Shown here: positions 53,917-63,187 of the stretch, piece by piece | Layout of the letters: every line of letters begins with the position of its first letter | Numbering within the stretch: the first letter of the stretch is position 1 | From: Pseudoalteromonas piscicida | Lineage (GTDB): Bacteria > Pseudomonadota > Gammaproteobacteria > Enterobacterales > Alteromonadaceae | DNA: 64,000 bases | Assembly: GCF_000238315.3 (NCBI RefSeq) | Contig: NZ_CP011924.1 | Span: 908,501 to 972,500, forward strand | Direction: 5' to 3' | The notes under the pieces: generated by a model | Databases searched by the model: none | Told to the model about the DNA's origin: nothing | What the model saw: the letters and a program-made list of their open reading frames with translations, nothing else | Translations under genes and position numbers: made by a program

Positions 53917-54287
53917 GAGTGCCTATTCTAAGTTTTGTTGAAGGCATAAGATTGCGGTTTGGGTTAAATAGGCACTAATTAACTTTTGCAAATTCAGTAG
54001 GGTGCATAAGGAACAGGTAACGAGTATCGTGGAATGTCGAACTGAGTGCTCGTGGTATCAATATGTATCTTGCGATGTATTGTAGCTTTAATGGTCGTGC
54101 AAGTTCGTACGGTTTATTCAATATGCTTATACAATTCTCTTACTGTTCAAGTATAAAAAGTAAGTCCGATATTCTACATTTTCTAAAATTTTTATCGTAA
54201 TTTATCCTCATACAACCAAGCTCAACTAATAACTAACGATAACTTGTGTGTTATACTGCGCCCAGTTGAAATTTAAGGGTATTCAAA
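53917..54287. other. Intergenic region before rlmKL without recognised features
   Basis: About 370 AT-rich bases. I see no ORF with coding character, no RNA gene and no strong repeat. The rlmKL promoter is presumably near 54230-54260, where TGTTATACT gives a possible extended -10. Confidence 0.4.
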
Positions 54288-56399
54288 TTGCAATTTATCG
54301 CATTGACATCTATTGGTGTAGAGCAGTTACTGGTTGAAGAATTAACCGAGTTTGGTTTTGAAATAAACAAGCAAACCGTTGGTTCAGTTAAGTTCACAGG
54401 CGCTAATCTAGACGTACAAAAGTTCTGTATGATGACACGATTTGCAACGCGCGTGATGTTGCTTATCGATGACAAACCAGAAGTGAATGACAAAGATTCT
54501 CTCTACAAGTTTGTTCGTTTTCAGGCATGGCAAGATTGGTTTAGCCCAAAGCAGACCTTTGCAGTAGAGTTTAATGGTACGAATAATGCGCTTAAAAATA
54601 CGCAATTCTCTGGCCTGGTGGTTAAGGATGGGATCGTTGACTACTTCAATGACCTGTTTGAACAACGTCCAGATGTTGACAAACAGACACCGGATATTCG
54701 CATCATAGCGAAATTATCTAAGCAAGGCTGTGCGCTATATATCGATTTCTCGGGACCTCGCTTATCTGATAGAGGCTATCGTGACAAACAAGGTAAAGCG
54801 CCAATTCGTGAACATTTAGCGGCAGCGCTGGTTAAACGTAGCGGCTGGCTTGAAGATACTAATAAGCCGCTTTTTGACCCCTGCTGTGGTTCTGGCACGT
54901 TATTAATTGAAGCGGCATCTATGGCGCTTGGCTTACCGACTAACCTTAATAAAGATTTTGCCTTTAAACGCCTGCCGAGTTTTCGTGAAAGTAAGTTCAC
55001 CGAGCTTAAAGCACAATTAAATGTACAACCAGAGCAAAAGAGCTTATGGCTGATCGGTAGTGATATCGATGAACGTGTGCTGTCAATTGCTGAGCGTAAT
55101 GCTAAGCGCGCAGGCGTTGAGTCACATATTAAGTTTAAGTTTGAAGATGCCAATCAGCTTAGCCTTGCTGCTAAACGTCCTGGCACTGTGCTGAGTAACT
55201 TGCCTTATGGTGAACGTCTAGGTGGTATGGCTGAAATTATTACGCTATATCGCAATATGGGTATCGCCTTTAAAAAGCACTACAAAGACTGGAATTTGGC
55301 GTTACTTGCGAGTGAAGAAAGCCTATTAAAAGTGCTAAAACTAGCGCGTAAAAAGTCTTATAAATTCAAAAATGGTCCGCTCGACGTGCTACTTAACCTG
55401 TATGAAATGAATGAAATGCAGGTACAGCAAAATAAACAGAGCAGTGGGCTTAATTTTGAAGGCTCGACTGCGTTTGGCAACCGCTTGAAGAAAAACCTAC
55501 AAGGCTTAAAATCTCGGCTGAAAAAAGAAGACATTAACGCGTATCGTGTTTATGACGCAGATATCCCTGAGTACAATGTTGCGGTTGATGTATATAACGA
55601 TAACGCAGTCATCTTTGAATACAAAGCGCCAAAAGAAATTGACGATAGCGTTGCGCAAAAACGTTTGCAAGACGTGATCACACTGACCGCCGAGCAGCTT
55701 AATATCGACCCGCTAAACATCGCGGTAAAAGTAAGAAAGCGCCAAAAAGGTCAAGAGCAATACAAGGCCCTAGACAAGCAAAACCGCACTGAGGTAGTGG
55801 AAGAGTACGGTGCTAAGTTTAAGGTTAACCTATTTGATTATCTTGATACAGGTCTATTCCTTGACCACCGCTTAGCCCGCAAGTTTATTCAGCAACATTC
55901 GAAAGATAAGCGGGTGTTGAATCTATTTGCATACACAGGTAGTGCTTCTGTGCACGCCGCAGTTGGCGGTGCTAAATCTGTTACCACGGTAGATATGTCA
56001 AAGACCTATCTAAAATGGGCTGAAGAAAACTTTGAGCTAAATGGTTTGAAGAATCCACGTTTCAGATTTGAGCAAGCGGATTGCTTAAAATGGCTTGAAA
56101 GAGCAGTTGGTCAATATGATTTGATATTCTTAGACCCACCAACATTCTCTAACTCTAAACGTATGTCTGACGCATTTGACGTACAAAGAGATCATTTAAA
56201 ACTATTTGGTTGGGTAAAGAAGATATTAGCACCGAATGGTGTATTGCTGTTTTCTAACAACAAACGCGGATTTAAAATCGATGAAATGGGACTTGCGGCA
56301 CTTGGCCTAACTGCTGAGGAATACTCATCGCAAACCTTGTCTTTGGATTTTAAACGTAACAAGCAAATTCACAACAGCTGGTTGATCCGTCATGATTAA
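54288..56399 (+). CDS. rlmL: 23S rRNA (G2445-N2 / G2069-N7) methyltransferase RlmKL
   Basis: A 703-residue fused methyltransferase. Order: THUMP domain (about 45-155), RlmL-type SAM domain with LFDPCCGSGTLLIEAASMA and SNLPYGERLG (N2 target motif), then the RlmK domain with LFAYTGSASVHAA and IFLDPPTFSNSKR. It starts at TTG (54288), giving MQFIALTSIGVEQLLVEEL, with AAGGGT about nine bases before. Its end overlaps the glutaredoxin-like gene by eight bases. Followed by uup as in Escherichia coli. Confidence 0.96.
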   Translation: MQFIALTSIGVEQLLVEELTEFGFEINKQTVGSVKFTGANLDVQKFCMMTRFATRVMLLIDDKPEVNDKDSLYKFVRFQAWQDWFSPKQTFAVEFNGTNNALKNTQFSGLVVKDGIVDYFNDLFEQRPDVDKQTPDIRIIAKLSKQGCALYIDFSGPRLSDRGYRDKQGKAPIREHLAAALVKRSGWLEDTNKPLFDPCCGSGTLLIEAASMALGLPTNLNKDFAFKRLPSFRESKFTELKAQLNVQPEQKSLWLIGSDIDERVLSIAERNAKRAGVESHIKFKFEDANQLSLAAKRPGTVLSNLPYGERLGGMAEIITLYRNMGIAFKKHYKDWNLALLASEESLLKVLKLARKKSYKFKNGPLDVLLNLYEMNEMQVQQNKQSSGLNFEGSTAFGNRLKKNLQGLKSRLKKEDINAYRVYDADIPEYNVAVDVYNDNAVIFEYKAPKEIDDSVAQKRLQDVITLTAEQLNIDPLNIAVKVRKRQKGQEQYKALDKQNRTEVVEEYGAKFKVNLFDYLDTGLFLDHRLARKFIQQHSKDKRVLNLFAYTGSASVHAAVGGAKSVTTVDMSKTYLKWAEENFELNGLKNPRFRFEQADCLKWLERAVGQYDLIFLDPPTFSNSKRMSDAFDVQRDHLKLFGWVKKILAPNGVLLFSNNKRGFKIDEMGLAALGLTAEEYSSQTLSLDFKRNKQIHNSWLIRHD

Positions 56400-56622
56400 A
56401 TGTACCTTATTCCACACCGATGGTTGTCATCTTTGTGAAGAAGCGTTGGCGATGTTAATTCAATTTTTGCCTGAAGCCGAAATTGAACTAGTCGATATCG
56501 TCGATAGCGAAGAGACGATGACGGAATATCAATATAGAATCCCTGTGATTAAAAAAGGCGAGACAGGTCAGGAACTTGGCTGGCCTTTTACTCAACAACA
56601 ACTACAAGAATTTATAGAATAA
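56392..56622 (+). CDS. Glutaredoxin-like (DUF836) protein
   Basis: A 76-residue thioredoxin-fold protein with an N-terminal CHLC active site (FHTDGCHLCEEA), then EIELVDIVDSEE and the cis-proline IPVIKK. It matches the DUF836 glutaredoxin-like group. Start overlaps rlmKL by eight bases and the stop is a base from the uup ATG, so all three are one operon. Partner protein unknown. Confidence 0.9.
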   Translation: MIKCTLFHTDGCHLCEEALAMLIQFLPEAEIELVDIVDSEETMTEYQYRIPVIKKGETGQELGWPFTQQQLQEFIE

Positions 56623-56623
56623 T

Positions 56624-58540
56624 ATGGATCTCATTCGAATTGCTAAAGCCCAACTGGCTTTTGGCTCACACCCTATACTTGATCAAGCTGATGCCGTTAT
56701 TGAATCAGGCGAGCGCGTTTGTATTGTGGGCCGAAATGGTGCCGGTAAATCAACGTTACTGAAAGTACTTGATGATCAAGTTCAACTTGATGATGGTGAA
56801 ATCAACCGTGTTGGTGGATTAAAAGTTTCAAGGCTAGAACAAGACCCACCAAAGGGCGCAAATGGGTCGGTCTTTGATTATGTTGCGAACGGTTTACCTG
56901 ATGTTGCTGAGCTGCTCATTGAATTTCATGAAGTCAGTGAAAAACTACAAACCAGCCAGTCAGATAAACTGATGACCTCGCTTGAGCGCCTGACTCAGCG
57001 ATTGGAAAGCGAAGATGCGTGGCGTTTTGAGTCACGGATCAAGCAAGTGCTTAGCCAGTTGCAATTAGATGCGAATATGCGCCTAGAAGAACTCTCAGGT
57101 GGCTGGCTACGCAAAGTCGCGCTGGCCAAAGCGTTGGTGAGCGATCCAGACTTGCTGCTACTCGACGAGCCGACTAACCACCTTGATATGCAAAGTGTTA
57201 TCTGGCTTGAGCAATTCCTGAAAGAGTTTAAAGGGGGGATCGTGTTTATCTCTCACGACCGTGCCTTTATTCGCGCAATGGCGACTCGAATTTTAGATTT
57301 AGACCGTGGCAAGTTGGTTTCATACCCTGGAGATTATGCGCAATATCTAGAACAAAAAGCCCATGATTTAAAAGTGGAAGAGCAACAGAATGCCTTGTTT
57401 GATAAAAAGCTTGCCGAAGAAGAAACCTGGATAAGACAAGGGATCAAGGCTCGTCGAACCCGTAACGAAGGGCGTGTGCGAGCACTAAAAGCGCTCCGTG
57501 TTGAGCGTAAGCAACGCATCGAGCAGCAAGGTAAGACAGACTTTAACATCGAGACCGCGGATCGTTCCGGTAAGCTGGTCTTTGAAGCGAAACATTTAGA
57601 CAAAGCATTCCAAGAAAAATGCATTGTGAAGGACTTTTCAACGCTGGTGATGCGTGGTGACCGTATTGGCTTGGTCGGTCCTAACGGAGCGGGTAAAACC
57701 ACGCTGTTAAAAATGCTTTTTGGTGATATTAAACCTGATGCAGGCAGCGTAAAACAAGGCGTAAACCTAGAAGTTGCGTACTTCGACCAATACCGTGAAA
57801 AATTGGATGAAGAAGCAACTGTGCAGGATAATGTCGCAGAAGGTAAGCAAGAAGTGATGATGGGCGGACGCTCGCGTCATGTGCTTGGCTATCTGCAAGA
57901 CTTTTTATTTCCACCTGCGAGAGCACGAACCCCTGTAAAGGCATTATCGGGCGGTGAAAAAAACCGCTTATTACTTGCTAAACTCTTCCTTAAGCCTTCA
58001 AATATTATTGTGCTGGACGAGCCGACCAATGACTTGGATATTGAGACGCTCGAGTTACTTGAAGAAATCTTAAACCAATACCAAGGCACGGTGCTGGTCG
58101 TCAGCCACGACCGAGAGTTTATCGATAATACTTGTGGCAGTGTTTGGGCGTTCGAGGGCGAAGGCCTGGTGACAGAAATTGTTGGCGGTTATAGTGACTT
58201 TGAGCTGTATCAGCAAAGACGAGAGCAGCAAAAGAAAGAAGCACAAAAGGTTCATCAAGAAAAACAGCAACAAGCCGAGACTAAAAAGGCAGCTGCGCCT
58301 GCTCGTTCAAATAAACTGAGTTACAAATTAAAACTTGAATTAGAGTCGTTGCCCAGTAAAGTAGAGGAACTTGAAGAGGCAGTGAACAAACAACAAGCAC
58401 TGGTCAGCGATCCAGACTTCTTTAAACAAGATCAAGAAACGACCCACAAGGCATTGAACCATTTGACTGAGCTAGAGTCGAAGCTGGAAGCCGCGTTTGA
58501 ACGCTGGGAAGAACTAGAAGCATTACAGAATCAGCAGTAA
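56624..58540 (+). CDS. uup: ABC-F family ATPase Uup
   Basis: A 638-residue soluble protein with two ABC ATPase domains. First: GRNGAGKST, LSGGWLRKVALAKAL, LLLDEPTNHLD. Second: GPNGAGKTT, LSGGEKNRLLLAKLF, VLDEPTNDLD. Between them is the charged linker of ABC-F proteins (about 245-310), and the C-terminus is a coiled coil that binds DNA in Escherichia coli Uup. It acts on ribosomes or in precise excision of transposons. Immediately follows the glutaredoxin-like gene. Confidence 0.96.
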   Translation: MDLIRIAKAQLAFGSHPILDQADAVIESGERVCIVGRNGAGKSTLLKVLDDQVQLDDGEINRVGGLKVSRLEQDPPKGANGSVFDYVANGLPDVAELLIEFHEVSEKLQTSQSDKLMTSLERLTQRLESEDAWRFESRIKQVLSQLQLDANMRLEELSGGWLRKVALAKALVSDPDLLLLDEPTNHLDMQSVIWLEQFLKEFKGGIVFISHDRAFIRAMATRILDLDRGKLVSYPGDYAQYLEQKAHDLKVEEQQNALFDKKLAEEETWIRQGIKARRTRNEGRVRALKALRVERKQRIEQQGKTDFNIETADRSGKLVFEAKHLDKAFQEKCIVKDFSTLVMRGDRIGLVGPNGAGKTTLLKMLFGDIKPDAGSVKQGVNLEVAYFDQYREKLDEEATVQDNVAEGKQEVMMGGRSRHVLGYLQDFLFPPARARTPVKALSGGEKNRLLLAKLFLKPSNIIVLDEPTNDLDIETLELLEEILNQYQGTVLVVSHDREFIDNTCGSVWAFEGEGLVTEIVGGYSDFELYQQRREQQKKEAQKVHQEKQQQAETKKAAAPARSNKLSYKLKLELESLPSKVEELEEAVNKQQALVSDPDFFKQDQETTHKALNHLTELESKLEAAFERWEELEALQNQQ

Positions 58541-58548
58541 GGATTAAA

Positions 58549-60273
58549 ATGAAATTTAAACTTTTAGCCGCGAGTGTCGCCGTAGCCCTTTCACAACAGG
58601 CGGCCGCTGCCACCTATCAGTTAACTGAATTACCAAGACATGATAATAGCAAATATAGCTACGTGTCGGATGCCAATGAAGCTGGAGACGTGATTGGTCA
58701 CGCTTCCAATTTATTTGGTGTAAAGATTGATGTGTCGTATATCGACTTCGATGATTCAACACTCAAAAATTATTACGACAGTACAAAAAAGCAGTACGAG
58801 CTGATCGAAGAAGAAATCACCTTCACACTAGAAGATATTCAAAACAATAATGCAGCTAATACGAATGCTCAAGCTCATGCATTTATGCTGTCCTATGTTA
58901 TGAATTCAAGTAGAGTAGCTAGCCAAGAGTATCAAAGAATTGAAAGAGCAATTTCTTTGACATATAACAACAATACTGCAGAAGAGTTTGTGGTATTTGA
59001 TGAACAATCTCCTGATTACGAAGGACTCACTCGCTCAGTCACTAACTATCTTACAAGCATCGCAGAAGACGGGACAATAGTAGGATGGGGCTCTGCACCT
59101 TTTAAAAAGATAACTTTTACTCCTGAGGGTGAAACAGAAGAAGAAACTTATTTTGTACGTGATTGGCGAAATAAAGGTATTTTAGTTACACCTGCTGGAG
59201 AGAAAATTAGGTTAGAGCCTGCCTTTACAGAATATGGCGGCCTTTCTCTTGCCACTGATATTAAACAAACCGCTGATGGCGGCTATATTGTTGTGGGACA
59301 AAGTTCAACTTCGTTATCGCAAAGAGCAACAGAAAATATAGAAGACAGTTGTGATGGTGTGGATGAACCAGTCGATGTGTGTATTCAAAGATTGACCTCG
59401 CCATATCATACTCGAGCCTACAAGTGGACGTTTGATAACGATTTTAACTTAGTCAGTTCAACCGATCTTGGACTTGGTTTTACACCAGATGAAGATGATG
59501 ATCGAGCCTATTCAAGCTTGGCTTTGGCAACTAATGTGGACGGTCTGACTGTTGGTGACTCTTATGCTCGTAGGAAAAGCGATGATAAAGTACTTCCTTA
59601 TCAGCAAGCCGTCTACTTTACTAACAATGAAATTAAGCGCATCAAAGAAGTTGAGAGTTATATCGAATACAGCCAAGCGGTTGATGTAAATGATAATGGG
59701 ATTATTGTTGGTATGTTTGGTCGTTCATCGAATGGCTCAAGAGATTATGACTCAACAGGTTTTTATTTTAATGCGAATACCGCTGAGTTCAAAGAAATGC
59801 CTGCATACTTTGAGGGTTCGGCGACAGCAATCACAGATATCAACAATAATGGCTTTGTTGTAGGCCAAGGTGTTACAGAAAAGAGTGGCTCTAACCGTCG
59901 TCGCGAAGCGTTTTTATATGAAATTGGTGCAGAAAAACTAGTGAATATAAACTCACTTCTTCCTTGTAAGAACGATTCTTTCCCTTACACCATTGCAGAA
60001 GCTGTGAAGATCACTGATGACAACAAGATATATGCGATTGCGACCAAAACGGTTGAAAGACGCAATACATTGGGTGAAATTGAGAAGGACAGTAAGGGCG
60101 AGACTGAGTATGAATCGGTAAGCTTACCTGTTCTACTTACCCCAATTTCTGGTGAGCCTGAAAACTGTACACCACCTGAAGCAGAGACATATGAGCGTCA
60201 ATCTGCAAGCTGGTCTTGGCTTAGTTTACTCGCGTTACCACTAGTGGCGCTGAGAAGACGTCGTAAAGCCTAA
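58549..60273 (+). CDS. DUF3466 family secreted protein with a C-terminal sorting-like anchor
   Basis: A 574-residue precursor with a signal peptide ending QAAAA (about residue 21). The body is rich in repeated strand motifs with VGQSS, VGDSY, IIVGMFG and FVVGQG, as in HAF-repeat beta structures, and the early sequence YQLTELPRHDNSKYSYVSDAN fits DUF3466. The C-terminus SWSWLSLLALPLVALRRRRKA is a short hydrophobic helix and arginine cluster resembling the GlyGly-CTERM signal cleaved by rhombosortase, though without the usual Gly pair. Starts eight bases after uup. Function unknown. Confidence 0.82.
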   Translation: MKFKLLAASVAVALSQQAAAATYQLTELPRHDNSKYSYVSDANEAGDVIGHASNLFGVKIDVSYIDFDDSTLKNYYDSTKKQYELIEEEITFTLEDIQNNNAANTNAQAHAFMLSYVMNSSRVASQEYQRIERAISLTYNNNTAEEFVVFDEQSPDYEGLTRSVTNYLTSIAEDGTIVGWGSAPFKKITFTPEGETEEETYFVRDWRNKGILVTPAGEKIRLEPAFTEYGGLSLATDIKQTADGGYIVVGQSSTSLSQRATENIEDSCDGVDEPVDVCIQRLTSPYHTRAYKWTFDNDFNLVSSTDLGLGFTPDEDDDRAYSSLALATNVDGLTVGDSYARRKSDDKVLPYQQAVYFTNNEIKRIKEVESYIEYSQAVDVNDNGIIVGMFGRSSNGSRDYDSTGFYFNANTAEFKEMPAYFEGSATAITDINNNGFVVGQGVTEKSGSNRRREAFLYEIGAEKLVNINSLLPCKNDSFPYTIAEAVKITDDNKIYAIATKTVERRNTLGEIEKDSKGETEYESVSLPVLLTPISGEPENCTPPEAETYERQSASWSWLSLLALPLVALRRRRKA

Positions 60274-60290
60274 AGTACAATTTAGACGAT

Positions 60291-60317
60291 AAAAAAGCCC
60301 GGAAGGGCTTTTTTTGT
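60291..60317. terminator. Terminator between DUF3466 and DUF2062 genes
   Basis: AAAAAAGCCC-GGAA-GGGCTTTTTTT is symmetrical enough to serve both convergent genes. Confidence 0.85.
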
Positions 60318-60389
60318 GTTCGAAAAGAAATATTCGCAAATTCAATTCGATATTTAATTCAACCAGTACAAATCTTAACTATACTGGTA

Positions 60390-60899
60390 TTAGCCTTGGC
60401 CGCGACTTTGCCACGCTTTATTCACTGAACGTCGCCATAGGTAATCGATACCGAAAAAGCCGATAATAGCGGCAAGTGTTGCGCAGATCAAAGAGCCGAC
60501 GATAAATGCAGGCCCAATCGTTGTTAGGCTTTGTGCAAGCCATTCCCAACTCGCCTCAAAATGGAATGGCTGTTGTTCTTGGCCAAGGGCAAATACACCG
60601 ACTAAGTATGAGCAATAAAATATCGGCGGCATCGTGAGTGGATTGGTGATCCACACGAGAGCAATAGACAAAGGCAAGTTAACGCGAAATGGAATCGCTA
60701 GTGCTGCTGCCAATACCATTTGAAAAGGAACAGGGATGAATGCGAAAAATAGCCCCACCGAGAATGCGCCACGTGCTGAGCGCCGGTTTAAATGCCAGAG
60801 GTTGGCATCATGCAGTAACTTACCAAAGATTTTTAATGATTTCTGTTGTTTGATTTTATTATGATCAGGTAAAAAGCGTTGAATCGTTTTTTTCGCCAT
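60390..60899 (-). CDS. DUF2062 family membrane protein
   Basis: A 169-residue protein. After a basic start it has GAFSVGLFFAFIPVPFQMVLAAALAIPF and PLSIALVWITNPLTMPPIFYCSYLVG, the conserved core of DUF2062, then one more hydrophobic segment and a basic tail. Its 5' end overlaps the comEC start by 21 bases on the opposite strand. DUF2062 genes are commonly next to comEC or msbA in this order. Function unknown. Confidence 0.85.
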   Translation of the reverse strand: MAKKTIQRFLPDHNKIKQQKSLKIFGKLLHDANLWHLNRRSARGAFSVGLFFAFIPVPFQMVLAAALAIPFRVNLPLSIALVWITNPLTMPPIFYCSYLVGVFALGQEQQPFHFEASWEWLAQSLTTIGPAFIVGSLICATLAAIIGFFGIDYLWRRSVNKAWQSRGQG

Positions 60900-63125
60900 T
60901 TGCAGCTGCCATCTACTTGGATTCTGATATGTTTTGGAATAATTCTGGGTTGCTTCAGTGCGGTATTTCTTCTCGACAATTGGCGATTAGCCGCAATAAG
61001 CATATTCCTCTACTTCATGGGCCGCTATTCTAAGCTTTTTTGTCCTATATTGGCAGGATTTATTTTAGGGATTTCCATTGTTCTTAGTCATTACTTTGTT
61101 TTTTATCAGCTAAAAATACCAGAAATTTGGCAATCGCAGCTTGTTACTGCTTCGGGTAAAGTTATTGACGTTGATAATTCTGTGATTGGTGAAGCGTTAA
61201 AGGTACAGCTAGAGCAAGTTGACGGCTACCAGTTTGCGCGTTGGCGTACTGTAAATGCAAAACTCTATCGTAACTCATCAACGCCTATGTTGCGTGTCGG
61301 TGACCACATTAAATTTACGGTAAAACTTAAACGTTATCGTAGCCGAGTTAATATCGGACTTTTTAACGCTGAATTGCACGCGTTTAGAAAACATATGTAT
61401 TTCAAGGGCAGCATCAAAACAATCAATTCGCTAGTGAAGGACACTACGTGGCGAGATAATTACCGCTTATTCATAGATAAAAAGTTCAATGGGCTCAACT
61501 ATGCTTGGCTGTATTATATTTTATTAACAGGCGATACAAGCAAAGTCGACTTCGAAAACAAAACACAATTTAGAAGTCTTGGTTTGAGCCATCTGCTAGC
61601 GATTTCAGGGCTTCATATCGGAATGGTATTTGCCATCGCGTTTTTGCTGATAAAAGTCGTGCTGTATTGTATCCCGGTAATAATTTCCCAAGCAGCTAAC
61701 TTACATCAATGGTGTTTGGTTTTTGCGTTACTCTTGTGTTTTGGTTACGTTATTCTCTGCGGCTACAGTGTATCGGCGACTCGAGCTTTGATCATGGCAA
61801 TGGTATGGGTTGCATGTTACCTCTTTGCCGTGCGCCTTAAAGCACTTCAGGTGTTAACGGCTGCGTTGACAATCGTCTTAGTGGTAGACCCGTTTTCACT
61901 ACTCAATCCTGGTTTATATTATTCCTTTTTTGCGGTAGCTATTATCGTAACGTTAGTGACAAAAGTTGGCCGAGGTTTAGGTGCGAAACTGCTTGCGTTA
62001 ATTAAGTTGCAGCTTGCGTTATTTATCTGTCTGTTGCCACTCAACCTCTATTTCTTTTCCGGTGCGAGCATCATTTCATTGGTTGCAAATATCATAGTGA
62101 TCCCATTGATTTCTGTTGTGGTATTTCCGCTACTACTGCTTCATGTTACTGCGTTGCACGCTATTGATTGGCAACTTCCACTTCATCTAGTTGATAGTGG
62201 GTTAGTGGTTCTGTTTGAGCTGTTGCAAAGCGCTCCACTAACTTGGGTGGATATACCCAGCGTTTCGTCCATGTTTCTAATAACCAGCTACTTAAGTGCT
62301 TTGCTGCTGTTTTTATTCAGAAATTATTTTGGTTTATTACCTATATTAATTTTCCTCGTTCAGTATCTATTTCGAGCCTCTCCGCTATGGCAAGTCGATG
62401 TTTTTGACGTCGGTCACGGAACCGCTGTGTTAGTTTCTCGTAATAACAAAGGGCTGCTCTATGATGTGGGGGCCAAGTATTTTGGCTATTTTTCGATGTT
62501 TGAGTTTGTGATCAAACCCTATCTTTTGAATAATCGAATTACGCTACAAGATACCATCATTAGTCATAACGATGGTGACCATAATGGTGGCGTTGACGAC
62601 CTCATAGCTTTTGACGGCGGGAAATCGTTACAGCGTTTTCACCGAGCAAGTGCTGCTGATAGCTGTGTGCTTGGAACACATCAATTTCAAGGGCTAGACA
62701 TATCAGTGATCTGGCCTCAAGAAATGTCGAACAATGACAACAATAATTCTTGTGTAGTTAGTATCTCTGATGGGCAGTTTACGCTTTTATTACCAGGAGA
62801 TATTGAGAAAGTCACTGAAACTAAGTTACTTAACCTCGAAAAAGATGCACTCAAGGCCGATATATTACTGGTTCCACACCATGGTAGTGGCAGCTCTTCG
62901 AGCGAGCAGTTTATTCAAGCGGTTGACCCAGATATTGCGATATTTTCTCGTGCCTTTTATTCGCCTTGGAAAATTCCCAATGAGAAAGTGATTGAAAGAT
63001 ACCAAAGAGTAGGGAGCACACTATTGGATACCGCCTTAGATGGCCATATAAAGATCTCAATTTTTGCTCAAGAAATTACAGTTGAACGAGCTCGGGAAGT
63101 GGAAAATTACTGGTTTCTCAGATAA
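60879..63125 (+). CDS. comEC: ComEC/Rec2 family DNA internalization protein
   Basis: A 748-residue membrane protein for passage of DNA across the inner membrane in natural transformation. N-terminal hydrophobic region, OB-like domain (about 90-190), the Competence membrane domain with LGLSHLLAISGLHIGMVFA and GYSVSATRALIMAM, and a C-terminal metallo-beta-lactamase-like domain with DVFDVGHGTAVLVS, ISHNDGDHNGG and VPHHGSGSSSS. The start is TTG (60879) with AGGT nine bases upstream; a second TTG at 60900 is possible. Followed by msbA, as in Escherichia coli. Confidence 0.93.
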   Translation: MNRFFRHLQLPSTWILICFGIILGCFSAVFLLDNWRLAAISIFLYFMGRYSKLFCPILAGFILGISIVLSHYFVFYQLKIPEIWQSQLVTASGKVIDVDNSVIGEALKVQLEQVDGYQFARWRTVNAKLYRNSSTPMLRVGDHIKFTVKLKRYRSRVNIGLFNAELHAFRKHMYFKGSIKTINSLVKDTTWRDNYRLFIDKKFNGLNYAWLYYILLTGDTSKVDFENKTQFRSLGLSHLLAISGLHIGMVFAIAFLLIKVVLYCIPVIISQAANLHQWCLVFALLLCFGYVILCGYSVSATRALIMAMVWVACYLFAVRLKALQVLTAALTIVLVVDPFSLLNPGLYYSFFAVAIIVTLVTKVGRGLGAKLLALIKLQLALFICLLPLNLYFFSGASIISLVANIIVIPLISVVVFPLLLLHVTALHAIDWQLPLHLVDSGLVVLFELLQSAPLTWVDIPSVSSMFLITSYLSALLLFLFRNYFGLLPILIFLVQYLFRASPLWQVDVFDVGHGTAVLVSRNNKGLLYDVGAKYFGYFSMFEFVIKPYLLNNRITLQDTIISHNDGDHNGGVDDLIAFDGGKSLQRFHRASAADSCVLGTHQFQGLDISVIWPQEMSNNDNNNSCVVSISDGQFTLLLPGDIEKVTETKLLNLEKDALKADILLVPHHGSGSSSSEQFIQAVDPDIAIFSRAFYSPWKIPNEKVIERYQRVGSTLLDTALDGHIKISIFAQEITVERAREVENYWFLR

Positions 63126-63187
63126 TCCATTCAGTTTTAACGATTTGAAAGTTACAATAATGCCATATAGAAAAGTAGAGGCTGGCA

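Noticed and set aside
57334..57702. A 122-residue minus-strand ORF inside uup, rich in Ser and Pro.
   Set aside because: Antisense to the conserved Walker A region of the second ABC domain; typical composition of a shadow frame.
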